A stretch of DNA of 64,000 nucleotides, taken from assembly GCF_030147005.1 (NCBI RefSeq), contig NZ_JASLAW010000053.1:1-64000 (forward strand), given 5' to 3'. The DNA comes from Pseudomonas sp. Its GTDB lineage: Bacteria; Pseudomonadota; Gammaproteobacteria; Pseudomonadales; Pseudomonadaceae. The position numbers were made by a program, and so were the translations under genes. The notes beneath the pieces are model-generated. The model had not been told where the DNA came from, did not search any database, and worked only from the letters and a program-made list of their open reading frames with translations. Shown piece after piece: positions 1 through 7,821 of this stretch (position 1 is the first letter of the stretch; each line of letters opens with the position of its first letter).

Positions 1-24
1 CTTAGTGCTGGTGCAATGAATAAC

Positions 25-52
25 GCGACAGGCCTGTGATCAGGCCTGTCGC
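25..52. terminator. Hairpin downstream of the hemerythrin gene
   Basis: Perfect 12-bp arms (gcgacaggcctg / caggcctgtcgc) around a tgat loop, just past the stop of the minus-strand hemerythrin gene. Reading on the minus strand the hairpin is followed by a short mixed T-rich stretch rather than a clean U-run, so it may be a terminator or simply a transcript-end hairpin. Confidence 0.5.
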
Positions 53-95
53 GCTACAGCAAATGGGCAGGGTGAAATCAAGCGACGAATCGCCC

Positions 96-572
96 TCACG
101 CGGCCAATGGCTTGCTCGTCATGGATTTTTTATGAGCCGCTTTCATGGCTTCCATCTCAGCCCCGAGATCGTCCAGCATCGCTTTGCCCAGCAGTTTCCT
201 GGCTTGGGGGAACATCTCGGTTTCTTCTTCTTCGATGTGGTGTTCCAGCAACTCTTTGACCACTTTGACGCGACCCGAAAACTCGGTGGAGGACGGATCG
301 GTTTGCTTCAGATCAGGCAGCACCAGCGAGTCCACGGTGCGGTGCTCTTCCTTGGCTTCGTGGTACATGATGTCTTGTTCCTTGCCGCCGGCTTTCCTGA
401 AAGCAGGGTAGAGAATTTCTTCTTCCAGCTTTGTATGCAGGGTGATTTCCATCTCCAGCTTGGCCAGTAACTCGGTGCGTTTTTTCACCCCGCGTTCGGT
501 GGATTCGCTCAGTTGGGTCAGCAGGGTCTTGACGCGTTCATGGTCGGCTTTGAGAAGGTCGATGGCATTCAT
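96..572 (-). CDS. Hemerythrin HHE-domain protein
   Basis: A 158-residue cytoplasmic four-helix protein of the hemerythrin/HHE cation-binding family. These proteins bind a di-iron centre and are linked to oxygen, NO or oxidative stress sensing. Candidate iron ligands are visible in order: His11 (DHERV), His46 and Glu50/51 (HTKLEEE), His71 and His77, then His111/112 with Glu116 (HHIEEEE). The frame opens four codons further up at a GTG, but the ATG at 572 has an AGG-rich ribosome site directly upstream and starts exactly at the family's usual N-terminus. It stands alone, followed by a hairpin at 25-52. The family call is firm; the physiological role is not known from sequence. Confidence 0.9.
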   Translation of the reverse strand: MNAIDLLKADHERVKTLLTQLSESTERGVKKRTELLAKLEMEITLHTKLEEEILYPAFRKAGGKEQDIMYHEAKEEHRTVDSLVLPDLKQTDPSSTEFSGRVKVVKELLEHHIEEEETEMFPQARKLLGKAMLDDLGAEMEAMKAAHKKSMTSKPLAA

Positions 573-861
573 GTGGAACCTCACGGGTAGTAGTCGGGCA
601 TGTCGAAACGCACGCCTCGTACCTGAGGTATTGCATCACCCGTACCAACTTATGCGTCTAAAAAATAATCTTCAAAATCAAATAGATAGCGGCGGATGCC
701 CGGTTCGTTGTCGTGCAGCTTGCATGATCGGCTCGTGCAGGGATTGCACAACGCATACACAACGCACAACCGCAGCCGCTGTTGCAGTGGGCGCCTGAAC
801 AATCCAATGGAACCCTTGGCGCATTTGCTTGACCTAACCCTTAGACTTCAGGAGGTGAAGC

Positions 862-1068
862 ATGCAAATTGAATATATCTGGATTGTGTTGGCGGTGATT
901 CTGCTGCTCTTGGAACTGTGGGCGATTAACGTCGTATTGCGTAGCACCGGGGGCTGGGAGACCAAGGGGTTGTGGGTGGTGGTGCTGATCTTCGTACCGC
1001 TGCTGGGGCTGATTGCCTGGGCGATGTTCGGGCCCAAGCGTGAGATGGCTGAACACCGTAAAGGGTGA
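862..1068 (+). CDS. Small PLDc_N-type inner membrane protein
   Basis: A 68-residue protein with two hydrophobic helices (about residues 4-26 and 37-57) and a charged tail. It resembles the phospholipase D N-terminal domain (PLDc_N) found alone in many small bacterial membrane proteins and at the start of cardiolipin synthases. No catalytic HKD motif is present, so it is not an enzyme by itself. A strong aggagg ribosome site sits 6 bases before the ATG, and a clear intrinsic terminator at 1100-1133 ends the transcript, so it is monocistronic. Function unknown. Confidence 0.8.
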   Translation: MQIEYIWIVLAVILLLLELWAINVVLRSTGGWETKGLWVVVLIFVPLLGLIAWAMFGPKREMAEHRKG

Positions 1069-1099
1069 AGCGCAAGCGCAACGTAGCAACGCATCAAAT

Positions 1100-1133
1100 A
1101 ATGCTCCGTGTCGAAAGACCGGAGCATTTTTTT
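1100..1133 (+). terminator. Intrinsic terminator after the PLDc_N gene
   Basis: Stem aatgctccg / cggagcatt followed by a T-run, 32 bases after the stop codon at 1068. A textbook rho-independent terminator. Confidence 0.9.
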
Positions 1134-1484
1134 ATACCCATACGAAATGAAAATTTATTGCGGACGAATATATAAAACCTGTCAAGGTTGACAGTATCAA
1201 AATGCGGGTGCGTACGTATATTTGAAACTGTTTGCAGTTTCCGCCGCGAGAGTGATCAGAGCCAAGTCAGGACTAAAAAGTGCATGCTGGCCAGATTGAT
1301 GAAAAACCAACATTACACTCGGTGAGCGCGTGCCACAAAGACGTGAGAGTTCCGCAAGCGGTCGTTAATCTGTTGCAGACAGTAGTGTGTTTTCCAGCAA
1401 CGAAAGCCCTTGCGGCCGCAGTTTAATAAAGTAAGCAGTGTGCTCATTGGCAGTAAAATTCCATTCATTTAAGAGGACGCTCAA
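1134..1484. other. AT-richer non-coding leader before the ACP-like gene
   Basis: About 350 bases without a supported gene. It holds the lux-box-like palindrome at 1179-1194 near its left end, and an agagga ribosome site near 1470. The only in-frame open stretch (from a GTG near 1280 to a TAA near 1424) has no ribosome site and was rejected. If transcription starts near the palindrome, the ACP-like gene has a leader of roughly 250 bases. Confidence 0.5.
1179..1194. promoter_or_regulatory. lux-box-like inverted repeat (CT-N12-AG)
   Basis: CTGTCAAGGTTGACAG has two perfect 7-bp arms around GG and fits the CT-N12-AG form of LuxR-family (LasR/RhlR-type) binding sites. It lies 290 bases upstream of the ACP-like start. 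The match is seen in the sequence; that a LuxR-type regulator binds it is inference. Confidence 0.45.
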
Positions 1485-1733
1485 ATGGAAGTTGATAGAA
1501 GAAATGTTAAAAAGTACCTTATTGAAAATCTCTCAAGCATACTGGGAGTTGATAAGAATACGCTTGATCTTGACGCCTCGTTTGACGACTTTGGGGACGA
1601 GGCTGAGTACAAGATTGAAGTTCTCCAGTTTTTGGAAACCGTGTATGACTTTGAAATTGACGAGGAGCAAGGCGCAGAGATCAATACCGTGCGACAGGCG
1701 ATAGAGTTCGTGGAGTCAAGCGGCGTTGTGTAG
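1485..1733 (+). CDS. Acyl carrier protein-like, lacking the phosphopantetheine serine
   Basis: An acidic 82-residue protein that aligns end to end with acyl carrier proteins: helix 1 (VKKYLIENLSSILGV), the ASFDDFG loop, helix 2 (IEVLQFLE) and the TVRQAIEFV helix. The DSL motif that carries the 4'-phosphopantetheine serine is replaced: FGDEAEYKIEV stands where FGADSLDTVEL is expected, putting Ala40 (codon GCT, 1602-1604) in place of serine. It therefore should not be convertible to holo-ACP. It could be a regulatory or structural ACP mimic, or a decaying copy, although the frame is intact and a good ribosome site (agagga) is present. Base composition is AT-richer than its neighbours. P. aeruginosa has quorum-controlled ACP-like proteins; whether this is an orthologue cannot be judged here. 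Confidence 0.85.
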   Translation: MEVDRRNVKKYLIENLSSILGVDKNTLDLDASFDDFGDEAEYKIEVLQFLETVYDFEIDEEQGAEINTVRQAIEFVESSGVV

Positions 1734-1789
1734 CCACGATAGCTGTTTGAAAACGTTTGCATATCAATATAAACGCTCTTGCAGCCAGC

Positions 1790-1816
1790 AAACAGGCGCC
1801 CATGGGGCGCCTGTTT
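1790..1816. terminator. Bidirectional terminator between ACP-like and DJ-1 genes
   Basis: Arms aaacaggcgcc / ggcgcctgttt around catgg, so each strand ends in TTT. It lies between two convergent genes and can serve both. Confidence 0.8.
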
Positions 1817-1830
1817 ACATTGGAGCAACC

Positions 1831-2391
1831 TCAGCCAGCGACAGCCTTGGCAATCGCCTCATTGAACGCCGGCAAATCGTCCGGCGTGCGCGAGGTAATC
1901 AAAGTCCAGCCATTGGCGTTGCATTCCTGCACCTGAGCATCGACCACGCTGGCGGCGCCGGCGTTTTCCAGGTCGATACGCACGCTTTTGTACGCCGTCA
2001 GGGTCTTGCCTTTGATCACGCCAGCGTCGATCAGCGTCCACGGGCCGTGGCAGATCGCAGCAATGGTTTTGCCGGCCTGGGCGAACTCATTGATCAAGCG
2101 CAGCGCGGCGGTATCCTGGCGCAGGGTGTCGGCATTTACCGTGCCGCCGGGGATGACCAGCGCATCGAAATCGCCGCCGACCACATCCGACAGTTGCACG
2201 TCGGATTCCACGGTCTGGTCCTTTTCCGTATCGCCCACGAATGTCTGGGTGATGCCGCCTTTGCTGGAGGCGTGCGTGACCGTTGCGCCATAGCCACGCA
2301 GGGCCTCCAGTGGCTTGAGCAGCTCATCGCGCTCGATACCGGTGTTGGACGTGATGATCAGGATTTTCTTACCGTTGAGTTGCGCACTCAT
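1831..2391 (-). CDS. DJ-1/PfpI family protein (type 1 glutamine amidotransferase-like)
   Basis: A 186-residue cytoplasmic protein of the PfpI/YhbO branch of the DJ-1 superfamily. The nucleophile elbow AICHGPW gives Cys114 followed by His115, and the conserved early Glu (IERDELLKPLE) and LVIPGG loop are present. Members have been reported as stress proteins with protease, glyoxalase or deglycase activity; which applies here is not visible. It lies just downstream (30 bases) of the DUF4142 gene on the same strand, which suggests a shared stress-related transcript ending at 1790-1816. Confidence 0.9.
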   Translation of the reverse strand: MSAQLNGKKILIITSNTGIERDELLKPLEALRGYGATVTHASSKGGITQTFVGDTEKDQTVESDVQLSDVVGGDFDALVIPGGTVNADTLRQDTAALRLINEFAQAGKTIAAICHGPWTLIDAGVIKGKTLTAYKSVRIDLENAGAASVVDAQVQECNANGWTLITSRTPDDLPAFNEAIAKAVAG

Positions 2392-2421
2392 AAGCGGATA
2401 TCTCCTGTGTGGGTGAGTGGA

Positions 2422-2925
2422 TTACTTGGCGTATTTGCTTTGCAGCTCCTTGGCCTTTTGCAGGTGAGCTTCAAGGGTTGGCAGGGTCTTGGTGGCGAAA
2501 GCCTTCAGCTCGGCGTTGTCCGAGGAAGTCGATTCTTTCTTGAACAGTTCGACGGTCTTTTCATGGGCCGCGACTTGGTTGTTGGCGTAGGCCTTGTCGA
2601 ACGATTCATCGCGCATTTCCAGGATGGCTTTCTTCGCCTTGTCGGTCAGGGCGGCGTCATCCGGCACTTCGATATCGAGCTTTTTCGCCAGTGCCATCAG
2701 TTCCTGATTGGCCTTGGTATGGTCAGTAATCATATGTTGCGCGAAGGTTTTCACGTCTGCCGAGCTGCTTTTTTCCAGCGCCAGCTTGCCGGCTTCCACT
2801 TCGGTGATACCGCCCTGGGCGGCATTGTCGACAAAGTCGTTGGAGGTGGCGGCCATCGCGGTGGAAATCGAGCCTGCAACCAGCGCGAAGGTCATGCCCA
2901 TTTGTTTCATCAGTCGAGTCGTCAT
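2422..2925 (-). CDS. DUF4142 periplasmic protein
   Basis: A 167-residue exported protein. Residues 1-26 form a signal peptide ending AMA, followed by a helical domain with the DUF4142 pattern (DFVDNAAQGGITEVEAGKLA, ending HLQKAKELQSKY). The family has a ferritin-like helical fold, and its function is not established. The frame extends 32 codons further upstream, but the ATG at 2925 is preceded by a clean GGAGAGA ribosome site and places the signal peptide at the N-terminus. First gene of a likely two-gene unit with the DJ-1-like gene. Confidence 0.9.
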   Translation of the reverse strand: MTTRLMKQMGMTFALVAGSISTAMAATSNDFVDNAAQGGITEVEAGKLALEKSSSADVKTFAQHMITDHTKANQELMALAKKLDIEVPDDAALTDKAKKAILEMRDESFDKAYANNQVAAHEKTVELFKKESTSSDNAELKAFATKTLPTLEAHLQKAKELQSKYAK

Positions 2926-3122
2926 GGTGTCTCTCCTTGGGAAATGGCGTGATGCCGTTACCTGACTATTGAACCGAGGCGCGCGCAAAAGGTTTAAATT
3001 TTTTTGCACGTATTGACCCAACGGCCAGATGGGGCAATTTCCTTGAACTAATCCAAATTCCCAGGGTTCTGCTGCATAGGGCCGCCGCTGTGGGTGGCCT
3101 GTTATTTTCAGGAGAATGCACC

Positions 3123-3332
3123 GTGACCGATCACAAGCCCGCCGATAAAACCCCAGCCCCGATCAGTTCTGAAGACGCGCAAAAGGGTAATGCCGACGGC
3201 GCTAAAGGGCAGACCCTGGAGCGTCCCAATCCCAAAACTGAAACCATCGACAAAGTGGTGACGCCGACCTCGATCAAGGACATCGAGCGCCAGACAGATG
3301 CGATCAACGAGCAGCTCAACAAGGGGCAGTAA
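3123..3332 (+). CDS. Small hydrophilic protein of unknown function
   Basis: 69 residues starting at a GTG preceded by aggagaatgcacc, a good ribosome site; the upstream extension to 3090 is unlikely. The protein is rich in Lys, Asp, Pro and Thr, has no membrane segment or cysteine, and looks largely disordered. It is followed after 2 bases by the HhH gene and so probably shares its transcript. Not recognised beyond being a type of small protein common in pseudomonads. Confidence 0.75.
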   Translation: MTDHKPADKTPAPISSEDAQKGNADGAKGQTLERPNPKTETIDKVVTPTSIKDIERQTDAINEQLNKGQ

Positions 3333-3334
3333 GC

Positions 3335-3766
3335 ATGGCCCGTTCCATCAGCGCGGCCGAATTGGGCATTGAGCTCAAGCCTTGCGATGACAGCAGCCTG
3401 TTCAAGTGGTTTATCGCCAGCTTTCTGATGGGCAAGCGCATTCAGGCGCCCATTGCCGCGCAAGCCTACAAGGTGATCGTTGAACAGGAGGGCCGCGACA
3501 CCGCGCAAAAATTGCAGCACTGCACGTCGCGGGAGCTGGTCGCGATGTTGGGGCGGGCGCATTACGTACGCTACGACGAAACCACTGCCCAGCGCCTGTT
3601 GGACCTGAGCGCCAAGCTCAATGCCGACTACAGCGGCAAGATCACCCGGATTCTCCAGGCCAGCGATAGCCGTCAAGCGTTCGAAAAGCGTCTGGGTGAG
3701 TTCGATGGCGTCGGCCCCAAGACCATCGAGATTTTTATGCGCGATGCCGCCACGGTGCTGTTTTGA
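3335..3766 (+). CDS. Helix-hairpin-helix (HhH) DNA-binding-type protein
   Basis: 143 residues. The C-terminal FDGVGPKTIEIFMRDA is a helix-hairpin-helix motif as seen in the HhH-GPD DNA glycosylase superfamily, and the rest is helical with the glycosylase-like layout (FKWFIASFLMGKRI, YVRYDETTAQRLL). It is shorter than endonuclease III and no iron-sulfur cysteine cluster is seen, so glycosylase activity is uncertain. The start follows the previous stop by 2 bases, and the stop overlaps the TTG start of the DUF72 gene: a three-gene unit. Confidence 0.7.
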   Translation: MARSISAAELGIELKPCDDSSLFKWFIASFLMGKRIQAPIAAQAYKVIVEQEGRDTAQKLQHCTSRELVAMLGRAHYVRYDETTAQRLLDLSAKLNADYSGKITRILQASDSRQAFEKRLGEFDGVGPKTIEIFMRDAATVLF

Positions 3767-4491
3767 CAGCACCGCTGTATGTGGGCTGCGCCGGCTGGAG
3801 CCTGCCCCGTGAACACTGGCCGGCCTTCGCCGAGCAGGGCACGCATTTGCAGCGCTACGCCTCGCGTTTCAACGCGGTGGAAATCAACAGCTCGTTTTAT
3901 CGACCCCACTTGCCGAAAACCTATGAGCGTTGGCGCGAGTCGGTGCCTGCGGGGTTTCGTTTTTCAGTCAAGGTGCCAAAGCGGATCACCCACGAACTGC
4001 GCCTGCAGCAGTGCGAAACCGCCTTGGACGAGTTTCTTGCGCAATGCCTGCAACTGGATGAGACGCTGGGTTGCTTGTTGGTGCAGCTGCCTCCGTCCCT
4101 GAATTATGAGCCGCTGGTTGCCCGCGCTTTTTTCGAGGCGCTGCGCCAACGGTTTGCCGGTGCGGTGGTGCTGGAGCCGCGCCACGCCAGTTGGCTCGCC
4201 GCCGGGAGCTTGTTGCAAGCCTTCGAGATCGCTTGGGTCACCGCCGACCCCGCCGTCATTGCTGAGGGCGATGCCTGGCACGGCGTGCGTTATTGGCGCC
4301 TGCATGGCTCGCCGCGGATTTATCACAGCGCCTATGGGCACGAACGGGTGCAGGCGTATGCGCGATTGTTGCGCGAGTCGGTTGAAGAGGGCATTCCCAC
4401 CTGGTGCATTTTCGACAACACCGCCAGCGGCCACGCGGTCGCCGATGCTCTGGACCTACTCGACCTCCACCCGTCGCACCTCCAGGCCTAA
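3763..4491 (+). CDS. DUF72 (YecE-like) protein
   Basis: 242 residues with the DUF72 signature: the opening YVGCAGWSLP, then NAVEINSSFYRPH, FSVKVPKRITH, QLPPSLNY and the closing WCIFDNTASGHAVADAL. The family adopts a TIM-barrel and its function is unknown. It starts with TTG inside the stop region of the HhH gene, a translational coupling overlap. The last 36 bases overlap tail to tail with the convergent DeoR regulator. Confidence 0.9.
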   Translation: MTAPLYVGCAGWSLPREHWPAFAEQGTHLQRYASRFNAVEINSSFYRPHLPKTYERWRESVPAGFRFSVKVPKRITHELRLQQCETALDEFLAQCLQLDETLGCLLVQLPPSLNYEPLVARAFFEALRQRFAGAVVLEPRHASWLAAGSLLQAFEIAWVTADPAVIAEGDAWHGVRYWRLHGSPRIYHSAYGHERVQAYARLLRESVEEGIPTWCIFDNTASGHAVADALDLLDLHPSHLQA

Positions 4492-5241
4492 TTGCGCGTA
4501 GGCCTCGACACTCGGCGCATCCCACTCGGTAATCAGCGTATGGATACGGCTGCACGGCGCCACCACGAATGGCTCCACCGCGCCGAGTTTGTCTGAAGTG
4601 GTTACGGCCACCACATGGGATGCGCTGTCGAGCAAGGCTTGCTTGACCGCCACTTCAGAGAAATGCAGGGACGTTATGCCCACTTGCGGGTGCAGCGCGC
4701 AAACGCCGGTGAACAACAGGTCGGCCTTGATGCTCTGGATCAGGCGCACCGCTTCATGGCCACCGGTAGAAAGGGTCGCGGGGTTGAGTTGGCCGCCCGC
4801 CAGGATCATGGTCACATGCGGGTGGTCCGCCAGGGCGATGGCGATCATCGGCGATGGGCTGACCACGGTCAGGTGGATGGAGTGCGGCAATGACCGGGCG
4901 ATCTGCAGGGTGGTGGAACCGGAATCGAACAGCACGATCTGGCCGTCCTCCACGTGTTCGGCAGCCAACTGTGCCAGGCGGCGCTTGGCCTCATTGGTTT
5001 CGCCGACACGGGTGAAAAAATCCTTGCCGGTGTCTTTTGGCCGGGGCAGGGCGCCGCCGTGTACGCGTTGCAGCAGGCCGGCGGCGGCGAGTTCGCCGAG
5101 ATCGCGGCGAATAGTGTCCTGGGATACGGCGAAATGCTCGACCAATTCCGATGCCGTGACCTTACCGTCACGCTCCAGCAGCAGCAGAATCTTTTGTTTG
5201 CGCAGGGAGGGCAGGTCGATGGCGTGATGAGTGTTTTGCAT
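4456..5241 (-). CDS. DeoR-family transcriptional regulator
   Basis: 261 residues. The N-terminal helix-turn-helix (VTASELVEHFAVSQDTIRRD, then GLLQRVHGGA) is typical DeoR, and the rest is the sugar-phosphate isomerase-like sensor domain with the DSGSTTLQIA ligand loop. DeoR proteins usually repress sugar or polyol catabolic genes in response to a phosphorylated intermediate. The gene is divergent from the FMN hydroxy-acid dehydrogenase with 120 bases between starts, so that gene is the natural target (inference). The start is uncertain: a TTG ten codons upstream is also in frame, and neither has a strong ribosome site. Confidence 0.88.
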   Translation of the reverse strand: MQNTHHAIDLPSLRKQKILLLLERDGKVTASELVEHFAVSQDTIRRDLGELAAAGLLQRVHGGALPRPKDTGKDFFTRVGETNEAKRRLAQLAAEHVEDGQIVLFDSGSTTLQIARSLPHSIHLTVVSPSPMIAIALADHPHVTMILAGGQLNPATLSTGGHEAVRLIQSIKADLLFTGVCALHPQVGITSLHFSEVAVKQALLDSASHVVAVTTSDKLGAVEPFVVAPCSRIHTLITEWDAPSVEAYAQLGLEVRRVEVE

Positions 5242-5361
5242 GTTTGTGCGCTTTGTTGCGGGTTTTTGCAAGATTAAGCCCCGGCCGCCATAAACGCAAC
5301 GGCTGGTTGCCTGTGCGTTCGCCAGTTACTCTCTGTGTTCAGTTCAGGCAGAGGTGCCCCG

Positions 5362-6519
5362 ATGTCATTGATCACAACCATCGAAGATTTACGCAAGCTT
5401 GCGCAAAAGCGCGTACCCCGGATGTTCTACGACTACGCCGATTCCGGCTCCTGGACTGAGAGCACCTACCGCGCCAATGAAAGCGACTTTGCCCGTATCA
5501 AGTTCCGTCAGCGCGTGGCGCGCAATATCGATGAGCGTTCGATTCGCGCCAGCATGATTGGCCAGGACATGGCGATGCCGGTGGCCCTGGCGCCTACGGG
5601 CCTGGCGGGCATGCAGCATGCCGATGGCGAGATTCTTACCGCGCGCGCCGCCGCCGCTTTTGGCCTGCGCTATACCTTGTCGACCATGAGCATCTGTTCG
5701 CTGGAGGACATCGCCGAGCACGTCGGCCAGCCCTTTTGGTTCCAGTTGTATGTGATGCGCGACCGTGGGTTTATCGAGCGCTTGATCGAGCGTGCCAAGG
5801 CGGCGGGCGTTGACGCATTGGTGTTGACGCTGGACTTGCAGATCCTCGGGCAGCGTCACAAGGACTTGATCAACGGCTTGTCCGCGCCGCCCAAGCTGAC
5901 CCTGCCGAACATCCTCAACATGCTGACCAAGCCGCGCTGGGTAATGGGCATGCTGGGCACCCAGCGACGTGGTTTCGGCAATATCGTCGGGCATGTGACG
6001 GGCGTGGCCGACATGAGTTCGCTGTCGGCGTGGACTGCCCAGCAGTTCGACCCGCGCCTGAGCTGGGACGATGTGGAATGGATCAAAAAATGCTGGGGCG
6101 GCAAGCTGATTATCAAGGGCATCCTCGATGTGGAGGATGCTCGCCTGGCAGCCAATGCCGGCGCCGATGCGTTGGTGGTGAGCAACCACGGCGGCCGCCA
6201 GCTTGATGGTGCGCCGTCGAGCATCAGCCAATTGCCGGCGATTGTCGAAGCGGTGGGCAATCAGATTGAAGTGTGGCTCGATGGCGGTATTCGCTCCGGC
6301 CAGGATGTTCTCAAGGCCATGGCACTGGGCGCCAAGGGCACCATGATCGGACGCCCGCATTTGTATGGCTTGGGGGCGATGGGCGAAGCGGGCGTGACTA
6401 AAGCGCTCGAGATCATCGCCCGTGAGCTGGATGTGTCGATGGCGCTGTGTGGCTATAACGATATACGCGATGTGAATCGCGAGATCTTGCTGCCCGGTAC
6501 GTTTCCGAACGGCGTTTAA
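5362..6519 (+). CDS. FMN-dependent alpha-hydroxy-acid dehydrogenase (LldD family)
   Basis: 385 residues, full length for the L-lactate dehydrogenase/glycolate oxidase family, which oxidises 2-hydroxy acids and passes electrons to the respiratory chain at the inner membrane. Seen motifs: ALAPTGLAGMQHADGE near the FMN site, SICSLEDIA, the catalytic SNHGGRQLDG with the active His and Arg, and WLDGGIRSGQDVLKA. The ATG at 5362 has an agaggtg ribosome site; the GTG nine codons upstream is less likely. It stands divergent from a DeoR regulator and not next to a lactate permease, so the substrate may be lactate or another hydroxy acid. The family is certain, the substrate is not. Confidence 0.88.
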   Translation: MSLITTIEDLRKLAQKRVPRMFYDYADSGSWTESTYRANESDFARIKFRQRVARNIDERSIRASMIGQDMAMPVALAPTGLAGMQHADGEILTARAAAAFGLRYTLSTMSICSLEDIAEHVGQPFWFQLYVMRDRGFIERLIERAKAAGVDALVLTLDLQILGQRHKDLINGLSAPPKLTLPNILNMLTKPRWVMGMLGTQRRGFGNIVGHVTGVADMSSLSAWTAQQFDPRLSWDDVEWIKKCWGGKLIIKGILDVEDARLAANAGADALVVSNHGGRQLDGAPSSISQLPAIVEAVGNQIEVWLDGGIRSGQDVLKAMALGAKGTMIGRPHLYGLGAMGEAGVTKALEIIARELDVSMALCGYNDIRDVNREILLPGTFPNGV

Positions 6520-6550
6520 TGCGCAAAAAAACCTTGGAAAGTAAAAAGAG

Positions 6551-6585
6551 TTGTCCACGAAAACCGTGGGTATCTCTGTGGATAA
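6551..6585. promoter_or_regulatory. Pair of DnaA-box-like sequences
   Basis: TGTGGATAA at 6577-6585 is a perfect DnaA box (TTATCCACA) on the minus strand, and TTGTCCACG at 6551-6559 is a near-match facing it. They lie in the 194-base gap between two convergent genes. Binding is inference. Confidence 0.3.
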
Positions 6586-6713
6586 CTTTGCAAGGGCCCG
6601 GCAGCGTTGGTGATTTGGGCTGCGGTCAATATTTGATCAACTTTCGGCGCGGGCCAATATGGGCAGGGTTTGCGCTTGACAGGCCTGAGCGGACCCAGTG
6701 CCGAAAAGCGCAT

Positions 6714-7640
6714 TTATGAGTCGCTCACACGGCCTGTGGAGTGCGTGGCCACCGGTGATGGCATTGGCGTTTTCATCAGCTTGTCCAGCGCCAGGCCATA
6801 ACTGCGACCGGCCAGGCTCATGCTGTTGTTATGGCTGGCACCCGGCACCAGTAACAGCCGCTTGGGTTCCCGGGCGGCGTCAAATAATTGCTGGCTGAAA
6901 CGCGGTGGCACGTAGCGGTCATCGAGGCCATGCACCACCAGCAGAGGCATGTGGATATCGGCCATCTTGTCGATGGAATCGAATTTTTGCGACAGCAACC
7001 AGCGCACCGGCAATGAGGTGTTGGCAACGGCCGTGGCGACGTCCCCCAAGGAGGTGAACGTGGATTCGATCACCAGCCCGCGCACCGGCAGCGGTACCTG
7101 CTTGCTCAATTGCGCGGCGAGGTCGATGGCCACCGCACCCCCCAGGGAGTGCCCGTAGATCAGGCGTTTGCCGGGGTCTGGTTGCAAGATCTGGAAGCGC
7201 TCCCAGGCGATGCGCGCGTCTTCATACACCGTGGCTTCCGAAGGCAGGTCGCCCTGGCTTTTACCGAAACCGCGATAGTCGATGGCCAATACCGAATAGC
7301 CCAGCGCATGCAATTGTTCGATGCGAAACAGTTGGCCGGTGAGGTTCCAGCGCACGCCGTGCAAATACAGGATGGCGGGTGCGTCTTGCTTCGCGGCCGG
7401 GTACCACCAGCCATGGATGTTCTGGCCGGATTTGAATGCGGCGGGCTTGATATCGAACTCTTGCACGGCGTTGGGCAGGCCGGTGTACCAGCCTGCGGTG
7501 CCGGGCTCGATGCGAAACACCAGTTCGCGCTCCTTGTGTTGCAGCACGGCGCAGCCGACCGGCAGACCGACGATCAACACGGCCATGCACAGCAGCACAA
7601 GCCGACGCAGGCCCCGGCGGGGCATAGAACGAAATGACAT
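6714..7640 (-). CDS. Alpha/beta hydrolase with N-terminal membrane anchor
   Basis: 308 residues. A positively charged start and a hydrophobic stretch end at LPVGC (Cys30), which resembles a lipobox, although Pro at -3 is unusual; it may be a lipoprotein or an anchored signal. The catalytic domain has ILYLHG (oxyanion region), the nucleophile elbow YGHSLGG, Asp in VHGLDDRYVP and His in GASHNNS, a complete Ser-Asp-His triad. It resembles the prolyl-oligopeptidase/BAAT-like serine hydrolases of the ABHD13/YfhR type. The substrate is unknown. The ATG at 7640 is chosen over one nine codons upstream because of the ggaacc ribosome site. Confidence 0.85.
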   Translation of the reverse strand: MSFRSMPRRGLRRLVLLCMAVLIVGLPVGCAVLQHKERELVFRIEPGTAGWYTGLPNAVQEFDIKPAAFKSGQNIHGWWYPAAKQDAPAILYLHGVRWNLTGQLFRIEQLHALGYSVLAIDYRGFGKSQGDLPSEATVYEDARIAWERFQILQPDPGKRLIYGHSLGGAVAIDLAAQLSKQVPLPVRGLVIESTFTSLGDVATAVANTSLPVRWLLSQKFDSIDKMADIHMPLLVVHGLDDRYVPPRFSQQLFDAAREPKRLLLVPGASHNNSMSLAGRSYGLALDKLMKTPMPSPVATHSTGRVSDS

Positions 7641-7821
7641 GAAGGTTCCAGGGCAAAGACGAAACACGGGTTGTACCAGATGGCCCGGCGGGGCGAGAAA
7701 TTAATGCGACGGCCGTGACCCAGGATTGCTTGCAAAGTGTTGCAGCGATGCAAGCGAGCGACCTGCTTGACGCTGCATGGCCTGCACGAGATGCTCCGCT
7801 TTTTGAAGCAAAGGCCCGACC

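Noticed and set aside
801..845. AlgU-like (GAACcc ... acctaa) promoter before the PLDc_N gene
   Set aside because: The -10 half matches poorly, so not enough to call.
1280..1424. Short GTG-initiated open frame in the ACP leader
   Set aside because: No ribosome site and no recognisable protein; consistent with chance.
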